Positions 46,050 to 57,660 are shown, counted from the stretch's first letter. The stretch: 64,000 nucleotides of DNA from Distichodus sexfasciatus (GCA_032718565.1 JAVGVS010000294.1:286354-350353), one strand, 5' to 3'. The notes: a model not told the origin generated them from the letters alone. Made by a program: numbers and translations.

Positions 46050-46182
46050 NNNNNNNNNNNNNNNNNNNNNNNNNNNNNNNNNNNNNNNNNNNNNNNNNNN
46101 NNNNNNNNNNNNNNNNNNNNNNNNNNNNNNNNNNNNNNNNNNNNNNNNNNNNNNNNNNNNNNNNNNNNNNNNNNNNNNNNNN
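46050..46182. other. Assembly gap (Ns)
   Basis: 133 undefined bases. Sequence resumes within a gypsy integrase region that is duplicated at 51051, so the gap probably reflects a repeat the assembler could not cross. Confidence 1.
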
Positions 46183-46894
46183 GCTACCTCACTTGGGCTG
46201 AGTTATCCCACAACCTCCATGTCTCCTCTGCCACCAATCTCAGTCCATTTGAGGTATGCTACGGTTACCAGCCTCTGATGTTTGACCACCAGGAGCCAGA
46301 GGTGGAGATACCGTCGGCCCAACAGTTGGTCCGCCGGTGCCGACGGCTCTGGAAGCACGCCAACGCAGCCAGTCACCGTGCCAACACCTGTTACACCACT
46401 CAACACCGCCGTCAGCACCCACCGGGATGTTTGTACCACGTAGGTGACAAGGTATGGCTATCCACCCGTAACCTCTACCTGCACATGGACTCCTGCAAGC
46501 TCACCCCGGTACATTGGACCCTACTGCATCACCCACCGGATTAATCCCGTCACCTACCGACTCCAACTGCCTGCAGCGCTCCGGATCCATCTGGTGTTCC
46601 ACACCTCACAGCTGAAACCCTTCGTCACTTCACCAATGGTGCCTTCCACTCCTGCCCCTCTGCCCCCCCCCGCATCACTGAGGGTGGTGCCGCATACACC
46701 GTGCGTCGGATCCTCGATTCACGTCCTCGGGGCAGAGGTACCCAGTACCTCATAGATTGGGAAGGTTACGGCCCTGAGGAGCGGTCGTGGATTCCGGCCC
46801 GGTTTGTACTTGACCCGGAGCTGATACGGGACTACCGTCATCGGGTATCCTCCCAGCCGGGTCCGTCTGGTGCCGGTCCTGGAGGGGGGGGGAC
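46183..46894 (+). pseudogene. Gypsy copy 1: integrase C-terminus and chromodomain
   Basis: The translation starts in the integrase catalytic-domain tail (YLTWAELSHNLH) and continues through the KVWLSTRNL motif and a frame break near 46540. It ends with a chromodomain (YTVRRILDSRPRGRGTQYLI, DWEGYGPEERSWIP). It is the 3' part of a chromovirus-type Ty3/gypsy element. A G-run (46881-46893) after the stop region can act as polypurine tract before the LTR. Confidence 0.85.
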
Positions 46895-47411
46895 CGTCAC
46901 GCGCACTCCACTCCGCGGCCGGTAGTTGGAATGGGACGCGGACGATCGCGGTTCAAAGGGTATTTAATGTTTCACTTCCTCGCGAAGCGTCGCTCTGCCA
47001 TTAGAGTCCACCCGGCCCTCCTCCGATTCTCATCGGCATCAACTGTGAGTACTCCAGTTATTGGGTTCATCTCTTTGTTAGCGTGTGTGTTGCTAGAACG
47101 CAGATTATTGTGGTAATCCTTACTCTTCACGTAAGAGAGTTCTTATATCAACTCGCGTGGCTTTCCTGCCTACTCACGCTCTTAGCCGCATTTGGGCTAA
47201 CCAGCACGCTACACGGGTTAACGAGTAGCAATTTGTTACATCCTAACCAGATCACTGTCGAATTGTGAAAGTGTGGCTTTCGGTTCATATCTTAATCAGA
47301 TCCCTGTCCAAATCGGAGAGCACTCCCACAGCCACCTAACCCGACCGCTGGAAGTTTGCTCGCATCTGCTTTTCTCGTCAAATCCTAACCAGATCCCTGA
47401 TGAATCTGACA
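46895..47411 (+). repeat. Gypsy LTR shared by copy 1 and copy 2
   Basis: Follows the G-rich tract of copy 1 and directly precedes the gag ATG of copy 2. It starts CGTCACG, where TGTCACG is expected, and ends AATCTGACA. The last 131 bp recur at 51608-51740. It contains TATTTAATG as a possible TATA-like box and a CCTAACCAGATC(a/c)CTG motif repeated three times. Confidence 0.75.
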
Positions 47412-47413
47412 GA

Positions 47414-48500
47414 ATGGCAGAGCCTAAAAGTGTTAGCCCAGTGGAATTTGCTCATCTATGGGACATGGTAACGAGCCAGGCAGTGGAGATGGAGCAGTTA
47501 TGAAGTGAAGTTGTGTCTCTGCGTCGCAGCAACAAAGACCTCGTGGCCGTGCGCCGTGAGGTGGAGGAACTGCAGCGGGAGGTCATGATGCTCCACGCCG
47601 CTGTTTCGGAGTTGTCTGACTTGCGCAGTGCTCCCATAGTGGCGACCCAATCTCCTCCCCCAAATCACATTTGGTATTGCTGGATGAATGGAATGGCATA
47701 GATGGGAAGTGTGATGTGTTTCTAACTGCGCTGGATCTTGTGTTTGAGTTTCATCCCACCAGATACTCCATGGACTGCCAGTGCATCGTGCTTCTTATCT
47801 CCCTGCTTTCTGGGCAGGCAGCAGAGTGGGCCACGGCTGTGCTGCGTTCCAATTCAGATGTCGGCCACTCCTACACGGTATTCACCCGCCAGCTCTGCCT
47901 CACTTTTGAACATCCCGACAGCGAGGTGGAGACCGACTCGAGGCTTTACCATCTGCAGCAGGGCTCAGCATCCGTGAGTCACTACACCGTGGACTTCCGC
48001 ACTCTGGCTGTGCAGACCACCTGGGGAGATGCCGCGCTCCGGACCGCCTATTCGAGGGGTTGGCTTCCTGGATTAAGGACGAACTCGCCAGACGGGAGCT
48101 CCCAGCCACGCTGGAGGGACTGATCCAACTCACCCTGCGGATTGACCAACGCCTTTTCTCCCATCCGAGGCCAGCTCCTCATACCCTGCCGCCGGCCCCT
48201 TCTCCGACTCCCCAACCCACACCACACTGCTCATGGCTCACCACCTACTCCCTGGCACTGGCTCACCCCTCGACCACCCTGATGACAGCGCCCGGAATTG
48301 TCAGTTCTACACCTCCCACCATGGCCTCACACTCCGGAGCTGGGGAACCCATGCAACTAAGGCACGGCTCCTTAACTGCCACAGAGAGGGAAAGACGTTA
48401 TTGGGAGGGCCTCTGCGCCTATCGTGGCTCCCCCCAGCACCATCGAGCGGTTCACCCTCTCCATCTGGGAAACGGCCCCGCCCGGTGAGTCCAGAGAGCA
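47414..48500 (+). pseudogene. Gypsy copy 2 gag, broken
   Basis: ATG lies 2 nt after the LTR (MAEPKSVSPVEFAHLWDMV), with an early stop at 47501. A coiled-coil-like stretch follows (RREVEELQREVMMLHAA), then the capsid-like region (WATAVLRSNSDVGHSYTVF, VSHYTVDFRTLAVQTTWGD). Near 48410 a zinc-knuckle-like segment has its second Cys replaced by Arg (CAYRGSPQHH). Gag would coat the RNA. Frames change at least three times, so this copy is dead. Confidence 0.8.
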
Positions 48501-48569
48501 ACTCACTGGGCCCGCTCCACCTCCTCTTAATCCAAACCGCTGTTTACTGTCTAATAGTTAAGGTACACC

Positions 48570-51500
48570 TCCAGTTTGCTAACAAATGGACCCGAAGTTC
48601 CTCCTTCCTCGACTCCGGTGCTGCGGGATTTGGATCACCTCAGTCGATGGTCAGCCCCTCTCCAACTCACCTATTACTCACCAGACCCAACCCCTTCACC
48701 TCAACATCGACAACCACCGTGAACAGATCCAGTTTCTCCTCACATCCATCGCATCTCCCCCCATCATCCAGGGGTACCCCTGGCTGCCTCAACATGACCC
48801 CCTCATCTCCTGGCACCAGAATTGGATTTTGCAATGGGGTCTGACCTGTTCCGAACTCTGCCTGTGGGCTACAGCTGGGACTTGCTCTAGGGAGTCCAAG
48901 GCCCCCAATGTTCACATGGAGGCCATCCCAGTACCGTACTGTGACCTGGCTGAGGTCTTTTGTAAGAAGCGTACCATCCAGCTGCCACCTCATCGCTCCT
49001 ACGACCTCGCCATCGACCTCCTGCCAGGCAGAGTACCACCCCGTGGCTGACTCTACTCACGCTCTGCCTCCAAGACCCAGGCAATGGAGGAATATGTCAA
49101 CAGTGCCCTCTGCCAAGGTACCATCCGGCCATCCTCCTCAACTGCTGCCGCAGGGTTCTTTTTGTGAAGAAGAGGGACAGCAGCCTCCATCCCTGTGTCA
49201 TTTATCGGGGGCTCAACAAGATCACTGTGAAGAACTGTCACCCACTTCCTCTCACCAACACCGCCCTGGACTCGCTCTCTGGTGCCACCTACTTCATGAA
49301 GTTGGACCTCTGTAATGCCTACAACTTGGTGCACATCAGGGAGGGCGACGAATGGAAGACGGCCTTCATCACTCCCACGGGTCACTATGAGAGCCTGGTG
49401 ATGCCCTTTGGCCTTTGCAACATGCCGGCCGTGTTCCAACATTTCATCAATGACGTGCTACAGGATATGCTGGGCCGTTGGGCATTCGTGTATCTGGATG
49501 ATATTCTGATATATTCTTGCACCTTAGAGGAACACCACCAGCATGTCAGGGCAGTTCTCAAGAGACTGCTCACCCACCAGCTGTACTGCAAGTTGGAGTG
49601 CGCGTTTCACGAGCGCTCCACCACATTCCTGGGTTTTGTCATCTCGTCCCAGGGGGTGGCCATGGACCCGCAGAAGCTCGAGGCTGTACGTCATTGGCCC
49701 CTACCCAAGACACTGAAGCAACTCCAACGGTTTCTTGGGTTTGCACATTTCTACTGATGCTTCATCTGTGGCTTCAGTACGGTTGCCGCTCCACTCACCA
49801 CCCTGACTCATCCTTCTCCACACCACTTCACCCTCACTCCAGAAGCCATCAGAGCATTTCAACTCCTTTGCCACCGCTTCACCACCGCACCCATCCTCTT
49901 GCATCCAGATCCCACCAGGCCCTTCATTGTGGAGGTGGATGCCTATGATGTGGATGCTGGGGCAGTCCTCTCCCAATTAGGTCCAGACCAGAAGCTACAC
50001 CCCTGTAGCTTTTTCTCCAAGAAGTTTGACCCCACTCAGCAGCATTATGGCGTAGGGGACCGTGAGCTGTTGGCCATCAAGTGGGCTTTGGAAGAATGGC
50101 GACACTGGCTCCAGGGTCGCAGTGAGCCATTTACGGTCTGGACAGACCATCAGAACCTCATATCCATTCAGAACCTCAAACAGTTAAATCCTTGGCAGGC
50201 GCGGTGGCCACTCTTCTTTGAGCAGTTTAACTTCCATCTATCCTACCACCCGGGGTCAAAGAACACCAAAGCCAATGCCCTTTCCTGTCAACATGAGGTA
50301 GACGGCCCCCGGGCTGACCCCGTGCCTGTCCTCTCCCGCACCATAATCATCACACCTCTCTGCTGGAACTTGGAAATGAGGGTGCACCAGGCACAGGCCT
50401 CAGAGACACCTCCGGCAGGTGTGCCACCTGGACGGCTCTATGTTCCCACAGCCGTTCTCACAGAAGTGCTCACCTGGGTCCACTCATCCACCCTTTCTGG
50501 CCACCTAGGGGCCCAATGCACCCTCCAGTTTGCCAGCCAAGCCTTCTGGTGGCCATCCATGGTGAAAGATGTTAAGGAGTTTGTCCAGGTGTGCCCAGTG
50601 TGTGCCAGGGCCAAGGACTCCAACCAACCACCTCTGGGGGAACTCCAGCCTCTTCCTGTCCCCCAGAGGCCCTGGTCCCACATTGCCATTGACTTCATCA
50701 CAGGCCTGCCGGTCTCTGAAGGCAAGAATACCATCCTCACCATCGTCGATCGGTTCTCCAAGGCTGTGCACCTGGTGGCCCTCACTGAACTCCCGTCAGC
50801 TAAGACAACTGCGGAGCTGATATTAGAGCATGTAGTCCACCTGCATGGGTTCCCTTAAGGACATCGTCTCGGACAGGGGGCCTCAGTTCACCACTCATTT
50901 CTGGAAGGCCTTCTGCTGTCTGATTGATTCCACCTGCAGTTTGTCATCTGGATACCACCCCCAGATGAACGGTCAGACAGAGCAAACCAACCAACAACTG
51001 TAGCGCTACCTGAGATGCTTTGTCACCGATCGCCAGTGCTCCTGGGCCCGCTACCTCACTTGGGCTGAGTTATCCCACAACCTCTATGTCTCCTCCACCA
51101 CCAATCTCAGTCCATTTTAGGTATGCTACGGTTACCAGACTCCAATGTTTGACCACCAGGAGCCGGAGGTGGAGGTAACGTCAGCCCAACAGTTGGTTCC
51201 CCAGTGCCAACAGCTCTGGAACCATGCCAATGCAGCCATTCACCATTCCAACACCTGTTACACCACTCAGCACCGCCATCAGCACCCACCGGGACGTTTG
51301 TACCACATAGGTGACAAGGTATGGTTATCCACCCGTAACCTCCGCCTGCACACGGACTCCCACAAGCTCACCCCTGGTACATCGGAGCCTACCGCATCAC
51401 CCACCAGATTAATCCTGTCACCTACCAACTCCAACTGCCTGCGGCGCTCCGGATCCATCCGGTATTCCACACCTCGCAGCTGAAACCCTTCGTCACTTCA

Positions 51501-51607
51501 CCCATGGTGCCTTCCACTCCTGTCCCTCTGCCCCCCCGCATCATTGAGGGTGGTCCCGCATACACCGTGCGTCGGATCCTCGATTCGCATCCTCGGGGCA
51601 GAGGTAC
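48570..51607 (+). pseudogene. Gypsy copy 2 pol (protease, RT, RNase H, integrase), broken
   Basis: The protease active site reads LDSGAAG near 48605. RT spans 49164-49757, with the catalytic YLDD box in FVYLDDILIYS. RNase H and the integrase zinc finger form one open segment at 49899-50858 (VWTDHQNL; H-H followed by CPVC). Integrase core pieces follow (IVSDRGPQF, NGQTEQTNQ) with stops near 50856, 51001 and 51118. The chromodomain is cut short at RRILDSHPRGRGTR. The order PR-RT-RH-IN-chromodomain identifies a Ty3/gypsy chromovirus. Confidence 0.88.
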
Positions 51608-51740
51608 CCGGTTCATATCCTAATCAGATCCCTGTCCAAATCGGAGAGCATTCCTGCAGCCGCCTAACCCGGCCACTGGAAGTTTGCTCGCGTCTGTTTT
51701 TCTTGTCAAATCCTAACCAGATCCCTGATGAATCTGACAT
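51608..51740 (+). repeat. Truncated right LTR of gypsy copy 2
   Basis: Matches 47281-47411, ends AATCTGACA and is fused directly to the interrupted chromodomain. A deletion of about 535 bp relative to copy 1 removed the rest of the chromodomain and the 5' part of the LTR. Confidence 0.85.
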
Positions 51741-51744
51741 CCCC

Positions 51745-51945
51745 TTCCTGATTTCTCATTTTTTTTCCATGTTTGTCACACTTAAATGTGTCAGATCATC
51801 AGACAAATTTTTATATTAGTCAAAGACAACACAAGTAAACACAAAATGTGGTTTTTAAGTGAAGGATTTTATTATTAAGGGAGAAAAAAAATCCAAACTT
51901 ACATGGCCCTGTGTGACAAAGTGATTGCCCCCCCTGTTAAAACAT
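51745..51945 (-). repeat. Dispersed fish repeat segment
   Basis: The minus strand carries CAATCACTTTGTCACACAGG and CTCCCTTAATAATAAAATCC, words recalled from a common, mostly unclassified teleost repeat. No ends could be defined. Confidence 0.4.
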
Positions 51946-51949
51946 GACT

Positions 51950-52237
51950 CTTGCAGCTGCCGTGCTGGTGGAGTTACTGGGAGGCCATCGGGACATTCAC
52001 TAAAACTTCAGAATGTTGGAGTGCTTGGAGTGTGTCTCATTTCTGGAGTATGGAGTTTACCTGCAAGGGGACTACGTTCACAGAGTGTTGGAGTTTAGTA
52101 AGAAGACCCGGTTTGGCTTGGCTGTGCTGTGTTCTCATCTTGTTCTTTGTGTTTCTGGACTTTACATATTGTCAATAAAACTCTCAATTGAATCCCTGCA
52201 GTTGCGTCCGATTATCTGGAGCGAGCGGAACATGACA
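51950..52237 (+). repeat. 3' part of an LTR-like sequence
   Basis: Contains AATAAAAC at 52175 and ends GCGGAACATGACA at 52237, like the other LTRs with CATGACA ends. A start is not identified and the left part may be lost. Confidence 0.45.
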
Positions 52238-52475
52238 ATCATATAATTAAATATGCAAAAATATAAGATAATGTCAAATGTGTTTGGATATTACCAAACA
52301 ATATTACATAAAAAACTTTTTTAAAAAAAATCTATACAAAGTAACATAAATTAAGGCTAATTCAGCCACAATAAACAGTACAATAATCTGTAATAATAAC
52401 TTTTTTAGTTTAAACAAAAAGGCTCAGCAGGCAGAGATTACACAGTAGAACAAGTCTGTCTGTGGATCAACTGTC

Positions 52476-52570
52476 CAGTGTGTGTGTGTATGTGTGTGCG
52501 TGCCTGTGTGTGTGTGTGTGTATGTGTGTGTGTCTGTGTGTGTATATATCTCTGTGTGTGTCTGCGCGTT
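52476..52570. repeat. (TG)n microsatellite
   Basis: Interrupted TG dinucleotide repeat. Confidence 0.95.
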
Positions 52571-52584
52571 TTGTGTGTGATAAT

Positions 52585-52867
52585 GTGACTGCCAAGCTCC
52601 GTTTGATTGGTGGAACGGTCATTTAGGAGGAAGTTTTCTGACAAAACAAACAGATTGTGCATTGGATAACAGATGAATAAAAATAAAACTAGCGAGCAGA
52701 ATGTCGCTCAATGTAACAGAGTAAAAGTAGCGTTATTTCTTCACAAATATACTCAAGTAAAAGTAAAAGGTGTGTTGTATAAAAACTACTCTTACAAGTA
52801 CAGTTCATCCAAAAAGTTACTCAAGTAAATGTAATGGAGTAAATGTAGCACGTTACTACCCACCTCT
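52585..52867 (-). mobile_element. hAT-type element end inserted in Polinton integrase
   Basis: The minus strand starts CAGAGGTGGGTAGTAACGTG, followed by the ATTTACTTGAGTAACTTTTT-type subterminal region, a well-known fish hAT terminus. The Polinton integrase frame begins immediately to the right. The matching left end was not found. Confidence 0.65.
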
Positions 52868-53447
52868 GGTTAAAGGGTAGTGTGGTTGAGCACTTTAATA
52901 GGACTATTAAAGGTAGAATGTGGTGGTATTCAATAGCGATCAATTCTAAGCGATATATTGATGTACTGGTTGATTTGATAGCTTCCTACAATAACAGCTA
53001 CCACAGGAGTATCAGGATGAGGCCTATAGAAGTGACCAAAGAAAATTTTAAAACGTGTTTAAAACATTGTATGGTGTAATAACCGCACAGGGTAAAGATG
53101 TAGTGTTTAAATACAAAATTGGTGATGTGGTTAGGATATCTAAAGTGAGAGGTCCATTTACGAAGGTGTATGAACAAAACTATACACAGGAATTTTTCAC
53201 TGTTTCCGAATGTATTGCTCGATCACCACCAGTCTACAAATTGAAAGACTATGATGGTGATGTAATAGATGATACTTTTTTGAGGAGGAGTTACAAAAAA
53301 ACAGTATTGATAAGGGACAGCCATTTAAAGTAGAGAAGATATTAGAAAGAAAAAAGTGGGGGTAAACATGTGGTTTTAGTGAAATGTTTAGGGTGGCCAT
53401 CAAAATTTAACAGTTGGGTTCCTGAAAAAGATGTGATCGACATTTAG
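52868..53447 (+). pseudogene. Maverick/Polinton integrase C-terminal part with chromodomain
   Basis: The first segment (52882-53076) reads VEHFNRTIKGRMWW, then IASYNNSYHRSIRMRP, the C-terminal part of the retroviral-like integrase of Mavericks. The second (53055-53333, shifted frame) gives KYKIGDVVRISKVRGPF and SPPVYKLKDYDGD. The last (53330-53447) is a chromodomain-like tail (EKILERKK, LGWPSKFNSWVPEKDV) after another frameshift. The N-terminal half with most catalytic residues is missing left of the hAT end. The enzyme would integrate the element's DNA. Confidence 0.82.
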
Positions 53448-53502
53448 ATTTATTTTAAACCAGAGTTCACAGACAAAGAGCTTCATTTAGTACGACAACA
53501 CC

Positions 53503-53800
53503 ATGGTTGATGAAGGCTTTTACGTAACACTACCGAGCAATTCGTCTCAAAGTGTCTACCCCGACAATGAAATTTCCCAGAACATGGCCAGCTTTCAGTG
53601 ATGATGACGAAGTGTTCAAAATATATGATAAAACTCATGAAAGTAAAAAGTGTGTAAGTTAAGGGGCAGTTATTACTTGAGCACTGATGGAATAGTAGCA
53701 GAGATTAACAGTTGCATAGCACAATACAATGTAAAACTCGGTTATGATCATGTAGTAAACAAAATTTATGGAATGATGGTAATGCAACGTTGATCTATGA
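53503..53800 (+). pseudogene. Polinton small protein, candidate minor capsid, broken
   Basis: The frame starts MVDEGFYVTLPSNSSQSVYP and continues DNEISQNMASFQ before a stop. Later text in another frame (GSYYLSTDGIVAEINSCIA, NVKLGYDHVV) keeps coding character. A protein with this N-terminal signature lies just before the major capsid gene in many animal Mavericks. Calling it the minor (penton-like) capsid protein is inferred from position. Confidence 0.55.
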
Positions 53801-53993
53801 AAAGATCCCCTGGTGAGAGGCGTACAACCAGTACCAAGAAAAACAATGTAAAGTATAAAACTATGCAAGCGACATTGTAAAGCTATCTTCTAATCATGGC
53901 TTTACTACATGGTCTGTCTGAGGAGTGTAACAAGACAGAGTTGGACTTGTTTACAGTCCCTATGACACAAGCGGCAATGGAAAAAAAAACATA

Positions 53994-55643
53994 CAGTGGT
54001 GGCCAAAATTATTAGAACACCTGGTATATTTAAGAGGTTTCAGTTGTTTTTGTTGAACTGGCCATTAAAATATACATAAAACGAATGATATATCTACAAA
54101 GTCATCATTATGCTCTATAAACCATAGAATAGAGCCATCATGAGGAAATTTGGATCATGTTCCTTACAAGCTAGGCTTATCTCACTGTCAATGTCACACA
54201 ATCATGTTCCTTCACAGAAAAATCCAAATTACTTGTGTAATCACTGTCAGGTGTGATCATGGTTACACTGATGGTGATTCAAGAGTCTTAGGGCACAGCT
54301 GAGTGATTCTTTTGAATGTACAAGGTCTATCCTGCTCATTAAGTGATTGGTAACATCAGGGTTTGTCACTGAGGCCGCACCACCAATTGGTATAAATTCA
54401 AAGCCTCTAGAAGTAGTCTTGAAGCACATGTTGCTCTTCTTTGAACATGGCTAAGGTGAAAAAGGAGCTAACGAGTGAGTAACACATTTGAATAAAGGCC
54501 CTTTTTGATGCTGGCTGGAGTTACCGCCGCATAGCCAAGGACTTGAGATGAAGTCCAAGCACTGTAAAGTACACTTTAGATCGCCATGACCCCACCAATT
54601 CACACCAGAACCAAAAAGGAAGAGATAGGAAAAAGAAACTTTCAGGCAGACAAGTGAAGCATCTCAAAATTCTTAGTCTTAAGGACAGAAGAAAGACCTC
54701 ACGAGAACTGCGTGATGAGATCAACACCACAATGACTAATGGTGCATCAGTGTGCACAAGAACTGTGCATCGGAGACTGGGAGAAGAAGGACTTGGTGGC
54801 AGGATAGCAGCAAAGAAACCATTATTGAGGGAATATAGTGAAATGCCTGGAATTTGCAAAAGAACACAAGAAATGGACAAAGGAAGATTAGTATGAAGTG
54901 TTGTGGACTGATGAGTCCAAGTTGGAACAGTTCGGTGACAAGCGAAGCATGTATGTTTGATGGAGGGAGGGTGAGAGATATAAAAAGGAGTGTCTCTTGT
55001 CAACAGTTAAACACGGAGGGGGAAGTATTATGGTGTGGGGTGCCATTTCAGCCTCAGGAACAGCTAACTTAGTGAAAACTGATGGCATCATGGATAAAAA
55101 AGTATACCACAACATTCTGGTGAGACATGGAGTACCATCTGGGAGTCATCTTATTGGGCCTGGATTTATTTTCCAAGAGGACAATGACCCTAAACATTCT
55201 TCTAACTATTGCCAGAACTACCTGCGACAGAATGAGTCTGCTCATACATTGTAAATGATGGACTGGCCCCCTCAAAGTCCAGACCTCAACCCCATCGAGG
55301 AAATTTGGGGTATAAACTGGACAGATCTATTGTACATTCAAAGGAAAGCCTTTGGCTTGAATTGCAGAAGGCATGGGATAACAATGTTGAAGTTGTCAGG
55401 AAATATATTGACACTATGCCAGAGAGATGTGCTGCTGTAATTGCTGCAAAAGGTGGACACACCAAATATTAAAGTTAAATGTGGATAAAAATAGTAGGAC
55501 TCACTTCATCTCATATTTTTTTGTACTCAGTGCAACCATCTGCATAATTCATGAACATTATGAAATGAAATCATGTTTTGGAGACAAAAAAAGGTCAATA
55601 TTTTAAGATCTGTCAGGTGTTCTAATAATTTTGGCCACCACTG
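53994..55643 (+). mobile_element. Tc1-type DNA transposon
   Basis: 1650 bp with perfect 30-bp terminal inverted repeats (53994-54023 and 55614-55643, starting CAGTGGTGGCCAAAATTATT). It is flanked by the TA duplication at 53992-53993 and 55644-55645. It encodes a broken Tc1 transposase and inserted into the Polinton capsid gene. Confidence 0.95.
54447..55472 (+). pseudogene. Tc1 transposase, broken
   Basis: The N-terminal paired-type helix-turn-helix (LFDAGWSYRRIAKDL, then SPSTVKYTLDR) is followed by a second HTH (SRELRDEINTTM, TVHRRLGEEGL). The catalytic DDE region is legible in pieces: a first-Asp block (WTDESKLEQFGD) near 54905, GGGSIMVWGAISASGTANL, a second-Asp block (FQEDNDPKHSS) near 55170, and PQSPDLNPIEEIW carrying the Glu near 55270. 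It ends HTKY before TAA at 55470. Several stops and frameshifts (54481, 54549, 54895, 55252) inactivate it. Length and spacing match Tc1 enzymes of about 340 residues. Confidence 0.9.
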
Positions 55644-56179
55644 TATGTGAAAGCGCCACCTATTCCAGCCCTCTCTGACACTGCGCCGCTGGAGTTTTTC
55701 ATTGTGATTATATCGACTTAAACACGCTTCTTTTTACAAGAATCAAAATAACAAGGCCTGATTGGGGAAACATCAATGATGGAGCAGCCGTGGGTTTGAT
55801 AAACTACCCTGGAGCCACCATATTTTCACAGGTTGATGTTTCGTTGGGTGACCGCCTGATCTCACAGAGATCACCTACCCCTATCGGAGCATCATAGAGT
55901 GCCTGATCAACTATAATCAGTTCACCCTGGAATCTCAGCCGGATTGTTTTACAAGGACACGGTGGGGCATATGGATGTGACCGATCCTGCTGGTCACCGA
56001 TACACAGTGATATATTGAAAAATTGATGTTGAATGGTGTTGATATAAAAATCAAAATGACTCATGCTAAAGATGAATTTAGTCTATTGCATGGTGATGGT
56101 ATTGCTTACAAAATCAGAATTGTTGCTGCATCATTATTTGTAAAAAAAAAGGTTTCCCTATGTCCGGATGTAAGGGTGG

Positions 56180-57059
56180 TGTCATGGCCACGCTCCCTTC
56201 GGTGGCCGTGCCATGTTCATGGTCCCCAGAGTTTTGAGTCTGGGCACTGAGTCTGTCTTTTGGGATCACGTTTCGGTGTCTTCCCTCCATGTTTATTAGC
56301 TCATGTCAGGTTTTTTGCGAGTTGTGCAGTTCCCCGCCAGCTCATGTCCTACTTCTGGGTCTAGTGTCTGCACTTTGTGTCCACTACCTAATAGTTCACT
56401 TCCCTATTAGATCGCTCCTACTTCTGGTTTTTGTGTACACTTTGTGTTCCCTCTTCCTAGTAGTTCACCGGTGAATTAGATTGCGTGTCTTCTTTCAGTA
56501 TTATTTCAAACACCTGGTTTTGATTCTATTCTGCGTTCTGATTGGTTTATGAGTTTAGTAGCTTGTTTTCATTTTGTTACTTTAACCCAGACTGATCCAG
56601 CTGTTACTTTGTGTTCTTCTCCCTCATACTTCGGTCGCGTGGTGCCATTTGGATTATTTTTGTTCATGGTCCTGGAGTTTTTTCTGTTATATTTTTCCTG
56701 CCTTCATGTGTTGTGTTTCTCCATTCCTACAGGCTCATGCTAACTGCTAACCATGTTGATGGTTCATCGTGGACTTTCTCATGAGTAGGAACTTCGGATC
56801 CTTTGGTTTCCCAGTAGCTGGGGTTTTGGATCTTTCCTGGTTGTTCCTGGATAGAGACTTTGATTTGCATGTTGCACTGTAAAAAGCAGAGCACAAGTGC
56901 ATGAGACCTGAGCCATTGTTTATGTTTCTGATACGCCTTTGAGTGACTTCCTCTGGAGTGCATTGTTTCTATTTGTTTTTTCATTAAAAACCCACCATCA
57001 AGTCTACTACGTTGTTCCCCTTTATTTATTTATTTTTTTGCCATGTGACCCCCATGACA
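56180..57059 (+). mobile_element. Solo LTR (family 1) in the Polinton capsid gene
   Basis: Starts TGTCATGGCCACGC and ends GTGACCCCCATGACA. A late ATTAAA lies near 56987. Inverted blocks match the LTR at 34984-35931 (CTAGTAGTTCAC-type). The flanks are GGTGG (56175-56179) and GCTGG (57060-57064), one mismatch from a 5-bp duplication. Capsid-coding sequence continues on both sides. Confidence 0.8.
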
Positions 57060-57660
57060 GCTGGGGTATGCCCAGGCATTGTTATCAGCCACTGCTAACT
57101 ATCTGATTGATAGAGTGTGTCTAAAAAGATTTCTCAATACCCGTAGGCACCCGTGTATTCAATTAAGAGAATCTGTTTCTTGGCACATTGCCTAAATCTA
57201 TTGTGATAGGCATGGTGGATAATGACGCTTTTACAGGAGCGCATAATAAGAACCCATTTGCATTTAAACATTATGACTTAGAATTATTGGCCGTATATGT
57301 GGATGGTCAGCAATTTCCAGCGAAACCATTACAACTGCGATATTTAGAGAGGTCTGCAGTGTGTGAGTTTTACCAGCTAGCGCTAGCTTCTGGAAGACAC
57401 CTAAAAAACAGGGCTCTGGCTATTGACAGGGAAGATTTTTTTGAATGGATACACACGCTACGCTTTTAACTTAGAACTAGATGAGGAGTGCGGCCAGCAT
57501 TTATCATTGTTGATCAAGTCAGGAAACCTTAGGTTAGAAACCTGTTTCAGACAACCATTACCAAACACTATTAATTTAATAGTTTACGCTATATTCGACA
57601 GTATAACAGTGTTTTCTCTCTCTACCATATGTCAAAAGGTTTATCATACGAGGATGTGAT

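Larger units (their letters stand above)
53896..57660 (+). pseudogene. Maverick/Polinton major capsid protein, split by a Tc1 element and an LTR
   Basis: ATG at 53896 opens MALLHGLSEECNKTELDLF, the start of the Maverick capsid protein family (double jelly-roll fold by family knowledge). The frame stops at the Tc1 insertion (53994-55643). It resumes at about 55646 with frameshifts (DWGNINDGAAVGLINYPGAT, IFSQVDVSLGDRLIS), runs through 56023-56170 (LNGVDIKIKMTHAKDEF), is split again by the LTR at 56180-57059, and ends with 57060-57660 (GMVDNDAFTGAHNKNPF, VDGQQFPAKPLQLRY, RYAFNLELDEECGQHLSLL). Apart from the insertions it carries frameshifts near 55730, 55870 and 57420 and is not functional. Kept as separate segments here. 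Confidence 0.82.

Noticed and set aside
56289..56743. Hydrophobic frames that might be membrane proteins
   Set aside because: They fall within the solo LTR at 56180-57059; hydrophobicity comes from T-rich sequence.
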